A stretch of 64,000 nt of DNA from JAAOIF01 sp965217125 (lineage in GTDB: Bacteria > Pseudomonadota > Gammaproteobacteria > PS1 > Pseudothioglobaceae), in contig OZ244244.1 in the NCBI GenBank assembly GCA_965217125.1, positions 1,886,999-1,950,998 of the forward strand. The letters are read 5' to 3'. This document shows, in pieces, positions 52,401 through 62,036 of the stretch. A model generated the notes under the pieces. The model saw only the letters and a program-made list of their open reading frames with translations, ran no database searches and had not been told where the DNA came from. A program made the translations under genes and the position numbers. Numbering within the stretch: position 1 is the stretch's first letter; each line of letters starts with the position of its first letter.

Positions 52401-53557
52401 ATATTTATCGCCGAGTGCGTCTCAAGCTTTCTGGCAATATATTAGTTAAAGGTGTTGGCGATATTAAAACAGGCGAAAAATTGAACACCAAGCTGATGAG
52501 GTCATTAGACAACACTGAGGTAGGCAAGCTAAAAGTTAAAGATAATGCAATTAACAAAGAGGTAGCAGCGCTTGTGAAACAAGCCAAGGCTAAACAAGTT
52601 GAATTTGATGCCTTCTTTGAAAACGAACGCGCCAAAATTGACGAGGGTGCAGAATTGCCGCCAGGTGTTATGAAGATGGTTAAAGTTTATGTAGCAACTC
52701 ATAAAACCCTGCAAGTCGGTGATAAGATGGCTGGTCGTCATGGTAATAAAGGTGTGATTTCACGCGTATCACCAGTTGAGGATATGCCATATCTTGCCGA
52801 TGGCTCGACCGTTGATGTGGTGCTTAATCCACTCGGTGTGCCATCAAGAATGAATGTTGGTCAGGTATTAGAAGTTCATTTAGGCTATGCCGCTAAAGGT
52901 CTGGGCTATAAGATTGCTGCTATGTTGGATGAAAAGCGTAGCGAAATGGTTGGAGAAATTAGAGATTTTTTAGATAAAATTTATAACTCTTATGGCAAGC
53001 AAGAAAACTTAAGCTTGTTTAGCGATGAAGAAATCATTGAATTAGCAAACAACTTACGCGCCGGCGTGCCAATGGCAACCCCGGTATTTGATGGCATTAA
53101 AGAACAACACATTAAATCATTATTGAAGTTGGCTGACTTGCCAGAATCTGGTCAAGAGCAACTTTATGACGGTCGTTCTGGCGAAGCGTTTGACCGCCCG
53201 GTAACGGTTGGTTATATGCATATGTTAAAACTAAATCATCTGGTCGATGACAAAATGCACGCGCGCTCAACCGGCCCTTATTCATTGGTTACTCAACAAC
53301 CATTAAGCGGTAAAGCACAATTTGGCGGACAGCGTTTTGGTGAAATGGAAGTTTGGGCCTTAGAAGCGTATGGTGCGGCACATACTTTGCGTGAGATGCT
53401 AACGGTGAAATCAGATGATGTTATTGGTCGTGCAAAGATGTATAAGAGCATTGTTGATGGAATTAATTTAACTGAGTCAGCAATGCCAGAATCATTTAAT
53501 GTATTGGTAAAAGAGATACGATCGTTAGCTATTGATGTTGAACTAGAACAACACTAA
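49475..53557 (+). CDS. rpoB: RNA polymerase beta subunit
   Basis: 1360 residues, normal for a gammaproteobacterium. The rifampicin-binding region reads GSSQLSQFMDQVNPLSGVTHKRR-like (split over SSQLSQFMDQ and THKRRISALGPGGL), with susceptible-type residues. Catalytic core stretches include MAGRHGNKGVISR and the C-terminal GGQRFGEMEVWALEAYGA. rpoC follows after 13 bases with an AGGAG SD. Confidence 0.98.
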   Translation: MAYSFTEKKRIRNNFGSRESILTEPDLLAIQINSFNGFIQAGEKDKINIGLNAVFQSVFPITAVNGYAEIEYVDYKLQEPKFSVEECKLRGVTFASTLLVKLNLVLFDKNGSTLKKKRRVKQVIEENVYLGQLPMMTETGTFVVNGTERVVVSQLHRSPGVIFEHDKGKTHSSGKILFSSRVIPYRGSWLDFEFDHHEHLYARIDRRRKLPVTTLLRAMSLDSEQILSSFFEKIGVKLKAKSCDVSLSPQKLRGVIAEFDIKSGKNTIVEKGRRITAKHTKLLEAAAIKSINTALEYLLDKVIAQDLIDKTTGEILLAANTVITEEVLQVLSAHKVRRIEILHINESEGGAYISDTLRLDETQTELEARMSIYHVMRPGEPATEDAVNLLFNNLFFKGDHYDLSKVGRMKLNRRLGVASEAGKHVLTNDDIISVLKLLINIKNGNDVVDDVDTLANRRVRAIGEMIENQFRIGLIRVEKVVREGLNLAETDELTPQDLINSKPVSSAVREFFGSSQLSQFMDQVNPLSGVTHKRRISALGPGGLTRERAGFEVRDVHPSHYGRLCPIETPEGPNIGLINTLAVYAKTNHYGFLETPYQVVKKGRVTREIVYVSAIDEIAHTIAQANANIDDEGKLTDELISCRHKNEFVLVNYKDVTLIDIDSKQISSVAASLIPFLEHDDANRALMGSNMQRQAVPVLKVEKPLVGTGIERVVAIDSRVCVTAKNAGVVEAVDASRIVIRVDSKQTKVSKLGVDIYNLTKYARSNQNTCINQKPLVKTGDKITAGDVLADGPSTDLGELALGQNMKIAFMPWNGYNFEDSILISERVVQEDRFTTIHIEELTIYARDTKLGPEEITADIPNVSESALAKLDEVGVVYVGARVKGGDILVGKVTPKSEVVLSPEEKLLRAIFGEKASSVKDSSLRVGASKSGVVIDVQVFTRDRVDKDARAISIDEDRLAKIRKDIDDEFGIIDGDIYRRVRLKLSGNILVKGVGDIKTGEKLNTKLMRSLDNTEVGKLKVKDNAINKEVAALVKQAKAKQVEFDAFFENERAKIDEGAELPPGVMKMVKVYVATHKTLQVGDKMAGRHGNKGVISRVSPVEDMPYLADGSTVDVVLNPLGVPSRMNVGQVLEVHLGYAAKGLGYKIAAMLDEKRSEMVGEIRDFLDKIYNSYGKQENLSLFSDEEIIELANNLRAGVPMATPVFDGIKEQHIKSLLKLADLPESGQEQLYDGRSGEAFDRPVTVGYMHMLKLNHLVDDKMHARSTGPYSLVTQQPLSGKAQFGGQRFGEMEVWALEAYGAAHTLREMLTVKSDDVIGRAKMYKSIVDGINLTESAMPESFNVLVKEIRSLAIDVELEQH

Positions 53558-53570
53558 TTAGGAGAATCCA

Positions 53571-56500
53571 ATGAAAGATTTATTACAAATTTTAAAACAA
53601 CAAAATAAAGAACAAAATTTTGATGCAATTCGAGTTGGCTTAGCATCCCCTGAGAAAATTAGGTCATGGTCGTATGGCGAGGTGAAAAAACCTGAAACCA
53701 TTAACTACCGCACCTTTAAACCTGAAAGAGAAGGTTTGTTTTGTGCTAAGATTTTTGGTCCGATGAAAGACTTTGAATGTTTGTGTGGTAAATACAAACG
53801 CATGAAGTTTCGTAATGTAGTATGTGAAAAGTGTGGTGTTGAAGTAACCCTTTCTAAGGTGCGCCGTGAGCGGATGGGCCATATTGATTTAGCAGCGCCG
53901 GTTGCACATATTTGGTATCTTAAATCACTACCTTCGCGCTTAGGTTTGTTGATGGATATGACCCTTAAAGATATTGAACGGGTTTTATATTTTGAAGCAT
54001 TTTTAGTAACAGACCCTGGCTCTACACCTTTGGTACACAGGCAATTATTAACTGAGGAGATGTATTTTGATGCGTTGGATGAATTTGGAGACGATGAGTT
54101 TGAAGCGAAGATGGGCGCGGAGGCGATTCAAGATGTATTAAAAGAAATGCAGCTTGAAGTCGAAGCCGCTAATTTGCGTGAAGACAGCCTTAATACTAAA
54201 TCTCAAACCAAGCTTAAAAAATACAATAAGCGTCTTAAATTGATTGATTCACTGATTCAATCAGGCAATAAGCCTGAGTGGATGGTGCTTGATGTGTTGC
54301 CAATTCTACCACCAGATTTACGCCCTTTAGTGCCACTTGATGGTGGTCGTTTTGCCACCTCAGATTTAAATGATTTATACCGCCGTGTGATTAATCGTAA
54401 CAACCGTTTAGCTCGCCTATTAGAGTTAGATGCGCCAGAAATTATTGCGCGTAACGAAAAGCGTATGTTACAAGAAGCAGTTGATTCACTGATTGATAAT
54501 GGTCGTCGTGGTCGTGCGGTGATGGGCAATAACCGCCGTCCGTTGAAGTCAATTGCGGATATGATTAAAGGCAAGCAAGGTCGTTTTCGTCAAAACCTAC
54601 TCGGTAAGCGGGTTGATTATTCAGGTCGTTCAGTGATTGTTTGTGGTCCATACCTTAAACTTCACCAATGTGGTTTGCCAAAGAAAATGGCATTAGAATT
54701 ATTTAAGCCATTTGTCTACAACCGTTTGCAAGTTCAAGGTTTTGCTTCTACTATTAAGGCGGCTAAGAAAATAGTGGAAAGTGAAATTCCTGAGGTTTGG
54801 GATATTTTGGAAAAAGTGGTACATCAACATCCAGTAATGTTAAATCGTGCGCCAACTTTGCACCGTTTAGGTATTCAGGCCTTTGAACCATTATTAATTG
54901 AAGGCAAAGCTATTCAACTGCATCCATTGGTTTGCGTTGCCTTTAATGCGGACTTTGATGGTGACCAAATGGCAGTACATGTGCCTTTATCTGAAGAAGC
55001 ACAGTTAGAAGCCAGAACATTGATGTTAGCATCTAATAATGTCCTACACCTTGCTAGTGGTGAGCCTATTATTGTGCCTTCGCAAGATGTGATTTTGGGT
55101 TTATATTATATGACTCGTGATATGGTAAATCAGCCGGGTGAAGGTATGGTATTTGCTAATGCAACTGAGGCATTAAGTGCGTATGATTCGGGCGCTGTTT
55201 CACTACATGCGAAGGTTAAATTGCGACTCCAAGAATATAAAAAAATAGATGGCAAGTATCAGCCAAGTGTTAAACGCATTGTTGATACTACCATTGGTCG
55301 TGCGATTTTCTCAAGAATTTTGCCAGTTGGTTTATCGTTTGATTTAATCAACTGCGCTATTACTAAAAAAGTTGTGTCTAACTTAATTTATGCTTGTTAT
55401 CAAACTCAAGAGTTAAAAGATACCGTGATTTTTGCTGACCAAATGATGTATATGGGCTTTCAATATTCAACCAAGTCAGGCATTTCATTTTGTTCAAATG
55501 ATATGACAATTCCCGACACTAAGGCGGGTATGATTGAAGCAGCAGAAGCTCAGGTTAAAGATGTTCAAAACCAATACGCACAAGGTGTGGTTACCGATGG
55601 TGAGCGTTATAATAAAGTAATTGATATTTGGTCACACACCTCTGAGACAGTTGCAAAAGCGATGATGGATGAAATTGGCTTTGATGATTTTATTGACGCA
55701 AATGGCAAAACTAAAAAGTTAGCATCATTTAATTCGGTGTATATGATGGCTGATTCTGGCGCTAGAGGCTCTCCTGCACAAATGCGTCAATTAGCAGGTA
55801 TGCGTGGTCTAATGGCAAAGCCAGATGGCTCGATTATTGAAACACCTATTACCTCAAATTTCCGTGAAGGCTTGAATAATATGCAATACTTTATTTCCAC
55901 TCATGGCGCACGAAAAGGTTTGGCTGATACCGCATTGAAAACTGCAAACTCAGGTTATCTAACTCGTCGTTTGGTCGATGTTGGTCAAGATTTGGTGATT
56001 ACCGAAACCGATTGCGGTACTGCAAGTGGCTTAATGATGAAAGCGGTGATTGAAGGCGGTAATATTGTGCAAACACTCGGTAATCGAATTGTCGGTCGGG
56101 TAACAGCTGAAGATGTGCTAATACCAGATTCCGAGAAAGTTTTATTGGAAAAAGGACATTTAGTCAGCTTAGACGATTCACAAAAAATAAATGAGCTTGC
56201 GGTTGAATCAATTAAAGTTCGTTCTACCATTACTTGCGAAGTTCGTTATGGCGTTTGTGCTTCTTGTTATGGCAATGATATGGCACGCGGGCATAAAATT
56301 GGCGTTGGTGAAGCGGTTGGTGTGATTGCGGCACAATCAATTGGTGAGCCGGGTACGCAGCTAACCATGCGCACTTTCCATATTGGTGGCGCAGCATCTG
56401 CATCAACTGCTGTGAGTAGTATTAACATTAATACTGATGGCGTTGCCCATCTTGAAGGCATCAAGTCGATTACCAATACAAATGGTGATTTGGTGGTGAT

Positions 56501-57770
56501 TTCACGCTCCGCTGAAGTAACTATTCGTAATAAAAAAGGTCAAGAAGTTGAGCGCTACAAGATTCCTTATGGCGCTCTTGTGCATGTTAAAGATGGTGGT
56601 GCGGTTAAAGCAAAAGATAAAATTGCAGACTGGGACCCACATACTCATCCAATTATTGCAGAGCAATCTGGTCGTGTTATTTTTGTTGATTTTGTTGAAG
56701 GAGTAACCGTGGTTAAAAACACAGACCCATTAACTGGGTTAAACTTCTTTGAGATGATTGACGAAGCGGAAAGGTCTTCAGCTGCTAAAGGTCTTAAACC
56801 ATTGATTAAGATGGTTGATGAGAAAGATTCAAATATCATTTTATCAACCCATTACCTGCCCTCAGATATAAAAATTCATATAGAAGATAATCAAGTCATT
56901 TCAGCGGGCGAAGTGCTGGCTAAAATTTCTAAAGATTTGTCTAAAACCAGTGATATTACTGGCGGCCTGCCCCGTGTTGCTGATTTATTTGAAGCGCGTA
57001 AAGCTAAGGATCACTCGATTCTTGCAGAAGCAGAAGGTGTGATTAGTTTTGGCAATCCAACCAAATCTAAGGACCGTTTAATAATTACTTCTGCAGCAGA
57101 TGAAGTAACGGAAATGATGATTCACAAGTGGCGTCAAATCAATGTTTTTGATGGGGAAACTGTAGAAAAAGGTGATGTAATTTCTGACGGCCCATCTAAC
57201 CCGCATGATATTTTACGCCTGCTCGGTGTTGAAGCCTTAGCGAACTATGTGGTCAAAGAAGTGCAAAATGTTTATCGCCTGCAAGGTGTTAATATTTCAG
57301 ACAAACATATTGAAGTGATTATTAAACAAATGTTGCGTAAAGTAGAGGTTTTTGATGCGGGTGATTCAAGCTTTGTGAATGGTGAAACTGCTGAGTATTC
57401 GCGTGTTATTGATACTAATAAACAACTTATGGCACAAGGCAAGGAGCCTGTAGTTTACCAGCGATTGTTAATGGGTATCACCAAAGCTTCATTGGCGACA
57501 GAGTCGTTTATTTCTGCAGCGTCTTTCCAAGAGACAACACGCGTTTTAACAGAAGCCTCAACCACCGGTCGGGTTGATATTTTGCAAGGCCTAAAAGAAA
57601 ATGTGATTATTGGTCGTTTGATTCCTGCAGGCACAGGTTTTACTCATCATCAAAAGCATCGTGCTAAACGCGCCGCAAAAAGTATGCAAAGTGTTGATGT
57701 GGAAGCAGAACTTTCAGTGCAATTAAACGAAGCACAAACAGAAGAAGTCGAGGCGATAGCTGAAAAATAA
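53571..57770 (+). CDS. rpoC: RNA polymerase beta' subunit
   Basis: 1399 residues. N-terminal zinc ribbon CLCGKYKRMKFRNVVCEKCG. The active-site motif NADFDGDQMAVH binds catalytic Mg2+. The second zinc site includes CEVRYGVCASCYG. The trigger-loop region follows with MRTFHIGGAAS. Complete and followed by a terminator. Confidence 0.98.
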   Translation: MKDLLQILKQQNKEQNFDAIRVGLASPEKIRSWSYGEVKKPETINYRTFKPEREGLFCAKIFGPMKDFECLCGKYKRMKFRNVVCEKCGVEVTLSKVRRERMGHIDLAAPVAHIWYLKSLPSRLGLLMDMTLKDIERVLYFEAFLVTDPGSTPLVHRQLLTEEMYFDALDEFGDDEFEAKMGAEAIQDVLKEMQLEVEAANLREDSLNTKSQTKLKKYNKRLKLIDSLIQSGNKPEWMVLDVLPILPPDLRPLVPLDGGRFATSDLNDLYRRVINRNNRLARLLELDAPEIIARNEKRMLQEAVDSLIDNGRRGRAVMGNNRRPLKSIADMIKGKQGRFRQNLLGKRVDYSGRSVIVCGPYLKLHQCGLPKKMALELFKPFVYNRLQVQGFASTIKAAKKIVESEIPEVWDILEKVVHQHPVMLNRAPTLHRLGIQAFEPLLIEGKAIQLHPLVCVAFNADFDGDQMAVHVPLSEEAQLEARTLMLASNNVLHLASGEPIIVPSQDVILGLYYMTRDMVNQPGEGMVFANATEALSAYDSGAVSLHAKVKLRLQEYKKIDGKYQPSVKRIVDTTIGRAIFSRILPVGLSFDLINCAITKKVVSNLIYACYQTQELKDTVIFADQMMYMGFQYSTKSGISFCSNDMTIPDTKAGMIEAAEAQVKDVQNQYAQGVVTDGERYNKVIDIWSHTSETVAKAMMDEIGFDDFIDANGKTKKLASFNSVYMMADSGARGSPAQMRQLAGMRGLMAKPDGSIIETPITSNFREGLNNMQYFISTHGARKGLADTALKTANSGYLTRRLVDVGQDLVITETDCGTASGLMMKAVIEGGNIVQTLGNRIVGRVTAEDVLIPDSEKVLLEKGHLVSLDDSQKINELAVESIKVRSTITCEVRYGVCASCYGNDMARGHKIGVGEAVGVIAAQSIGEPGTQLTMRTFHIGGAASASTAVSSININTDGVAHLEGIKSITNTNGDLVVISRSAEVTIRNKKGQEVERYKIPYGALVHVKDGGAVKAKDKIADWDPHTHPIIAEQSGRVIFVDFVEGVTVVKNTDPLTGLNFFEMIDEAERSSAAKGLKPLIKMVDEKDSNIILSTHYLPSDIKIHIEDNQVISAGEVLAKISKDLSKTSDITGGLPRVADLFEARKAKDHSILAEAEGVISFGNPTKSKDRLIITSAADEVTEMMIHKWRQINVFDGETVEKGDVISDGPSNPHDILRLLGVEALANYVVKEVQNVYRLQGVNISDKHIEVIIKQMLRKVEVFDAGDSSFVNGETAEYSRVIDTNKQLMAQGKEPVVYQRLLMGITKASLATESFISAASFQETTRVLTEASTTGRVDILQGLKENVIIGRLIPAGTGFTHHQKHRAKRAAKSMQSVDVEAELSVQLNEAQTEEVEAIAEK

Positions 57771-57797
57771 CGCTAAACAAAGGTCTCGTTTTGAGCA

Positions 57798-57831
57798 AAA
57801 AACCGCATCCTAATCATGGGCGCGGTTTTTC
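57798..57831 (+). terminator. Rho-independent terminator after rpoC
   Basis: AAAAACCGC (57798-57806) pairs with GCGGTTTTT (57822-57830), and the T run gives the tract. Ends the rpl-rpo transcript before trpE. Confidence 0.88.
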
Positions 57832-57869
57832 ATTTAGCATATTTTTTAAATTTGGTTTAAAATGCACTT

Positions 57870-59342
57870 ATGAACAAAATAAGTTTTGATAAATATGTGG
57901 CAGATGGATACAACCATATACCTATTTATAAATCTCTTGATATTGATGCAGATACAGACACCGCATTAAACTTATATTTTAAATTAGCCAACAATCCTTA
58001 TTCTTACATTTTTGAATCGGTTGAAGGTGGTGAAAAATGGGGTCGATATTCGATGATTGGGCTACATGCACAAACTGTGATTAAAGTGTTTGACTATGAA
58101 GTTAGGATTGAGCAAGACGGAAAACTGTTTGAATCAACTAAGGTAACAGACCCGCTGGATTGGATTGAGCAATATCTGCAACAATATAAAGTGCCGAAGT
58201 TGGCAGTATTGCCGGATTTTAATGGTGGTCTGGTCGGTTATTTTGGTTATGAGATTATTCGTTATATTGAGCCAAGATTGTCAAATATCAACAAGCCTGA
58301 TGAGCTCGGCGTGGCGGATATTTTGCTGATGCTATCAAATGAATTAGTGGTGTTTGATAATATCCTTAATCAAGCCTTTATCATTATTCATATTGACCCA
58401 AATAAGCAAAGTTATTCAAGCGCAATTTTGCGATTGGATGAAATTTCTAATCAAATTAATCAGCCCTTAAGTCCATCCAAATACGAATCTCAAAAAATTA
58501 GCGAGCAAGATTTTGTCTCCAGTTTTGGTGAGGATAATTACAAAGCAGCTGTTGAAAAAATTCAACAATATATTATTGCTGGCGATGTTATGCAGGTTGT
58601 GCCATCACAACGAATGAGCACTAAGTTTAGCGCACCAGCAGTTGAGCTTTATCGCCAACTCAGACTGCTCAATCCATCGCCTTATATGTATTACTTAAAT
58701 TTAGCAGATACGGCGATTGTCGGCTCGTCGCCAGAAATTCTCACTCGGGTGGATAAGGATAGGCGTGCAACTGTGCGACCACTTGCAGGAACGCGTTCTC
58801 GTGGCAAGGATAAGGCACAAGATTTGGCCTTAGAAAAAGAATTGTTGGCAGATAAAAAAGAAATTGCCGAGCACTTAATGCTCATTGACCTTGGCCGTAA
58901 TGACCTTGGTCGTATTGCCAAAATAGGCAGCGTCAAGTTGACCGATAAAATGCGTATTGAGCGCTACTCCCATGTGATGCATATTTCTTCTAATGTAGAG
59001 TGTGAGTTGCGAGATAATATGAGTGCAATCGATGTCCTTAAAGCAACCTTTCCAGCAGGCACACTTAGCGGTGCACCAAAAATCCGTGCAATGGAAATAA
59101 TTAATGAATTTGAACCACTTAAACGCAATATTTATTCTGGTGCAATCGGTTATCTGTCGTGGCATGGCTGTATGGATTTAGCGATTGCCATTCGCACTGC
59201 GGTGATTAAAGATAAAACGCTATATATACAAGCAGGTGCAGGCATTGTGTATGATTCTGTGGCGCAATCAGAATGGGATGAAACTATGCATAAAGCACGC
59301 GCTTTAATTAAAGCCGCTGAGCAAGTTTATTGCAATTTATAA
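57870..59342 (+). CDS. trpE: Anthranilate synthase component I
   Basis: Converts chorismate to anthranilate with TrpG. 490 residues. The N-terminal tryptophan feedback site FESVEGGEKWGRYS is present, which separates TrpE from PabB. Catalytic motifs: IVGSSPEILTRV, RPLAGTRSRG, HLMLIDLGRNDLGRI, FPAGTLSGAPKIRAMEII, IQAGAGIVYDS. trpG does not follow; sox genes come next. Confidence 0.95.
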   Translation: MNKISFDKYVADGYNHIPIYKSLDIDADTDTALNLYFKLANNPYSYIFESVEGGEKWGRYSMIGLHAQTVIKVFDYEVRIEQDGKLFESTKVTDPLDWIEQYLQQYKVPKLAVLPDFNGGLVGYFGYEIIRYIEPRLSNINKPDELGVADILLMLSNELVVFDNILNQAFIIIHIDPNKQSYSSAILRLDEISNQINQPLSPSKYESQKISEQDFVSSFGEDNYKAAVEKIQQYIIAGDVMQVVPSQRMSTKFSAPAVELYRQLRLLNPSPYMYYLNLADTAIVGSSPEILTRVDKDRRATVRPLAGTRSRGKDKAQDLALEKELLADKKEIAEHLMLIDLGRNDLGRIAKIGSVKLTDKMRIERYSHVMHISSNVECELRDNMSAIDVLKATFPAGTLSGAPKIRAMEIINEFEPLKRNIYSGAIGYLSWHGCMDLAIAIRTAVIKDKTLYIQAGAGIVYDSVAQSEWDETMHKARALIKAAEQVYCNL

Positions 59343-59461
59343 ATTATTTTAGCTAAAATCTGCATTTTGTTTTGAAAATGTGTATCATAGCAAATTAGTT
59401 AAGTTACGAAACATAACTACTATGGTTTTATTTTTATATACACACTAAATTAGGAGAGAAC

Positions 59462-59872
59462 ATGATTAAAAGAGAATACTTTTCTACATTTTTATTATCT
59501 GTAGCAGTGAGTGTGGCAATTTTTGCAGCGCCTTCTTATGCTGATAAACAAGATGTAAAGGCTCTAAAAAATGCAACAAAAATATGCCAAAAGGCACATC
59601 CTTCAATGGTAACAGATTGCGCACTTTCGTTTAGTAGGAGACATGGTAACTGCCTAGCTTGTCATGCGATTCCAGGCGGCTCACAACCGGGCAACTCAGG
59701 CCCACCTTTGATTGCGATGAAAGCTAGATTTCCTAATAAAGCTAAGTTAAGAGCACAAATTTGGGATTCAACGGCTAAAAATCCGAATTCTCTGATGCCT
59801 CCATTTGGCAGACACAAAATTTTATCTGAAGGTCAGATTGACAAAATTACAAACTTTATTCATTCACTATAA
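59462..59872 (+). CDS. soxX: SoxX, monohaem cytochrome c of the SoxXA complex
   Basis: 136 residues with a Sec signal peptide (FLLSVAVSVAIFAAPSYA). One haem motif, CLACH, and the distal Met in LMPPFGRH. With SoxA it couples thiosulfate oxidatively to SoxYZ in the periplasm. SD TAGGAGAG. First gene of the sox cluster. Confidence 0.95.
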   Translation: MIKREYFSTFLLSVAVSVAIFAAPSYADKQDVKALKNATKICQKAHPSMVTDCALSFSRRHGNCLACHAIPGGSQPGNSGPPLIAMKARFPNKAKLRAQIWDSTAKNPNSLMPPFGRHKILSEGQIDKITNFIHSL

Positions 59873-59890
59873 ATCAATCAAGGAGACAAG

Positions 59891-60334
59891 ATGAAAAGAA
59901 GATTATTTTTAAAAAGCGCGATAGCTACTTCTGCAGTTGCAACAGCTGTGGGTGCAGGCTTGCTAACACCAAGTGCAGTATTTGCCACTACTAAAGAATT
60001 TGAGGCTAAATCTAGCGCAGCACTCACAGCAGCCAGTTCGGCAGGCAAAGGCTCTTTTAAACTTAAAGCACCTGAAATTGCTGAAAATGGGGCTGTTGTG
60101 CCAATAACAGTCGATGCTTCAAAGATGAGTGGGGTAAGCAATATTTCTATTTTGGTTAAAAATAATAATACACAGTTAGCCGCATCATTTAATTTAACTG
60201 GTGCAAAAGGCTATGCTTCTACCCGTGTTAAGATGAGTAAAACTTCTCCAATAACCGCATTGGTAACTGCAGCTGGTGTGGTAGCTGCAGTTTCGCGAGA
60301 TGTTAAAGTGACTATCGGCGGTTGCGGCGGTTAA
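59891..60334 (+). CDS. soxY: SoxY, sulfur carrier subunit
   Basis: 147 residues with a Tat-like signal (MKRRLFLKSAIATSA, cleavage near VFA). The C-terminus ends GGCGG, whose Cys carries the sulfur substrate. SD AAGGAG. Translocated together with SoxZ. Confidence 0.97.
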   Translation: MKRRLFLKSAIATSAVATAVGAGLLTPSAVFATTKEFEAKSSAALTAASSAGKGSFKLKAPEIAENGAVVPITVDASKMSGVSNISILVKNNNTQLAASFNLTGAKGYASTRVKMSKTSPITALVTAAGVVAAVSRDVKVTIGGCGG

Positions 60335-60369
60335 TTTATTTATCATATTAAAAAAAGGAGAATATTACA

Positions 60370-60672
60370 ATGGCAAAAATTAAATTAAAGCCTAAGGCTA
60401 GAAACGGTGTAATTACTATTAAAACATTGGTAAAACACCCAATGGAAACTGGTTTGCGCAAAAAGAAAGGTAAATTAGTGCCCGCTAACCATATCACGCG
60501 TATGACGGTCAAGCATAACGGCAATACTGTGGTTGATGCCGATATTGGCGCTTCTGTTTCTAAAGACCCATACTTTAAATTCCAAGTATCTGGTGCAAAA
60601 GGCGATGAAATCACCTTAGCGTATGAAGACAATAAAGGTAAATCTGGTTCTGTGACTGCAAAGTCTAAATAA
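60370..60672 (+). CDS. soxZ: SoxZ, sulfur carrier partner
   Basis: 100 residues, Ig-like fold without its own signal, hitch-hiking with SoxY. Family pattern IKLKPKARNGVITIKTLVKHPMETG-type (in two pieces: VITIKTLVKHPMETG and VPANHITRM) and KDPYFKFQVSGAKG. Confidence 0.96.
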   Translation: MAKIKLKPKARNGVITIKTLVKHPMETGLRKKKGKLVPANHITRMTVKHNGNTVVDADIGASVSKDPYFKFQVSGAKGDEITLAYEDNKGKSGSVTAKSK

Positions 60673-60692
60673 CCAGTATTGAGGAGAGAATA

Positions 60693-61577
60693 ATGCAAAA
60701 AACAACAACAACGATTGCATTAGCAAGCCTTATAGGGCTTGCTGGTAGCATGATTACTACACACAGCATAGCTGCAACTCAGCAAGATGCTAGTGTGCAG
60801 GCAGATATTAATGCCTTTCAAAATTATTTCAGAAAGCGATTTCCGGATTTATCATTAAATGATTTTTCTAAAGGTCCTTATTCAATGAGTAAAGATAAAA
60901 AATTGCAGTTTGATGATATTATGGAGATGCCACCATTTGAAGATTTGGTAGATAAGGGTGAAAAGTTATGGAACACACCTTTTAAAAATGGCAAGACTTA
61001 CTCAAGTTGTTTCTCTGGTAGTGATGAAACCTTGCGCACAACATATCCAAGGTGGAATGCTGCTAAAGCTAGGGTTGAAACTTTAGAGAAAGCTATACTT
61101 GATTGTCGTAAGGCAAATGGCGAGAAGAGGATGGGCTCAGGCAAAGGCAAGTTAGCTTGGATCTCAGCTTACTTAACTGGTATTGCAGTAGGTCAGACGA
61201 TTAATGTAATTGTTCCTGCGGGTAATGCAAAAGCACTTGCTGCTTATGAGGCAGGCAAGAAAGAGTTTTACGCCAAGCGCGGTCAGTTAAATCTATCTTG
61301 TGCAAATTGTCATGTGGATTATCCCGGTCAGCGTATTCGTGGTAATACATTATCTCCAGCACTCGGTCATACTACCCACTTCCCTGTATGGCGTGGTAAA
61401 TGGGCTAAGAGCAAAGGTGATGGCTTTGGCACTATTCAGCGTCGTTATGGCGGTTGTAACAAACAAGTTAGAGCCAAGCCTCACAGACGCCAAACATCAG
61501 TTTATAACAATTTAGAATATTTCCACACTGCAATGAGTAACGGCATGGAAATTTCTGGCACTGAGTATAGAGAATAA
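60693..61577 (+). CDS. soxA: SoxA, monohaem cytochrome c catalytic subunit
   Basis: 294 residues with a signal peptide ending about SIAA. Only one haem motif, CANCH (residues about 204-208), is present. The earlier Cys (SSCFSGSDE) has no CxxCH, so this is the single-haem type. RRYGGCNKQVRAKP carries the Cys that ligates haem and forms the persulfide. Order soxXYZA is typical of sulfur oxidisers. Confidence 0.95.
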   Translation: MQKTTTTIALASLIGLAGSMITTHSIAATQQDASVQADINAFQNYFRKRFPDLSLNDFSKGPYSMSKDKKLQFDDIMEMPPFEDLVDKGEKLWNTPFKNGKTYSSCFSGSDETLRTTYPRWNAAKARVETLEKAILDCRKANGEKRMGSGKGKLAWISAYLTGIAVGQTINVIVPAGNAKALAAYEAGKKEFYAKRGQLNLSCANCHVDYPGQRIRGNTLSPALGHTTHFPVWRGKWAKSKGDGFGTIQRRYGGCNKQVRAKPHRRQTSVYNNLEYFHTAMSNGMEISGTEYRE

Positions 61578-61587
61578 GGAGAAAATT

Positions 61588-61902
61588 ATGAAAAAAATAT
61601 TATTAACGATGTTGCTAACTTTGTTTGCCTGGTCCGCTCAGGCTGATTCGGTTGCAGTAGATGATATGCAACTTGCTAATGAATATAAATCTGCAGTAAA
61701 ATCGGCTAAATCGGAGCGCAGAAAAGCTAAAAAAGCAGGTTTTGAATGGCGTGATATTGGCAAGTTTTTGAAATCTGCTGATAAAAAATACAAAGAAGGT
61801 GATATTGAAGGTGCAATGAAGTTGGTTGCTAGAGCCAAAACTCAAGCACTTCTTGGCCAACAACAAGCCAAAGATCAGGCTAACGCTGGCCCTAATTTTT
61901 AA
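61588..61902 (+). CDS. soxK: SoxK / SoxXA-binding protein
   Basis: 104 residues with a signal peptide (LLTMLLTLFAWSAQA). The mature protein is a short charged helical unit (EYKSAVKSAKSERRKAKKAGFEW-type, and KKYKEGDIEGAMKLV), as in SAXB/SoxK, which binds and activates monohaem SoxXA. It ends the sox operon before a clear terminator. Confidence 0.85.
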   Translation: MKKILLTMLLTLFAWSAQADSVAVDDMQLANEYKSAVKSAKSERRKAKKAGFEWRDIGKFLKSADKKYKEGDIEGAMKLVARAKTQALLGQQQAKDQANAGPNF

Positions 61903-61923
61903 AAAAAATTAGTTATCTTAGAG

Positions 61924-61955
61924 AAAAAATGCCCCTTTATTGGGGTATTTTTTTT
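61924..61955 (+). terminator. Rho-independent terminator after the sox operon
   Basis: A CCCC/GGGG-centred stem extended by A and T runs (61924-61935 with 61942-61953) and a long T tract closes the transcript before dnaE. Confidence 0.88.
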
Positions 61956-62036
61956 CCACAAAAGAATTAACCAAGTTATGCTTAGTGCCTTAAATTAGAC
62001 TTGTAAAATAGTGCTTTATTTAGCGATTTTAGTTTA

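Noticed and set aside
57770..57870. Absence of rpsL-rpsG-fusA after rpoC as a rearrangement
   Set aside because: The str operon is often separate, and without relatives for comparison this cannot be called unusual.
59372..59388. TTGAAA and TATCAT as a soxX promoter
   Set aside because: They are only 5 bases apart, and no properly spaced alternative was convincing.
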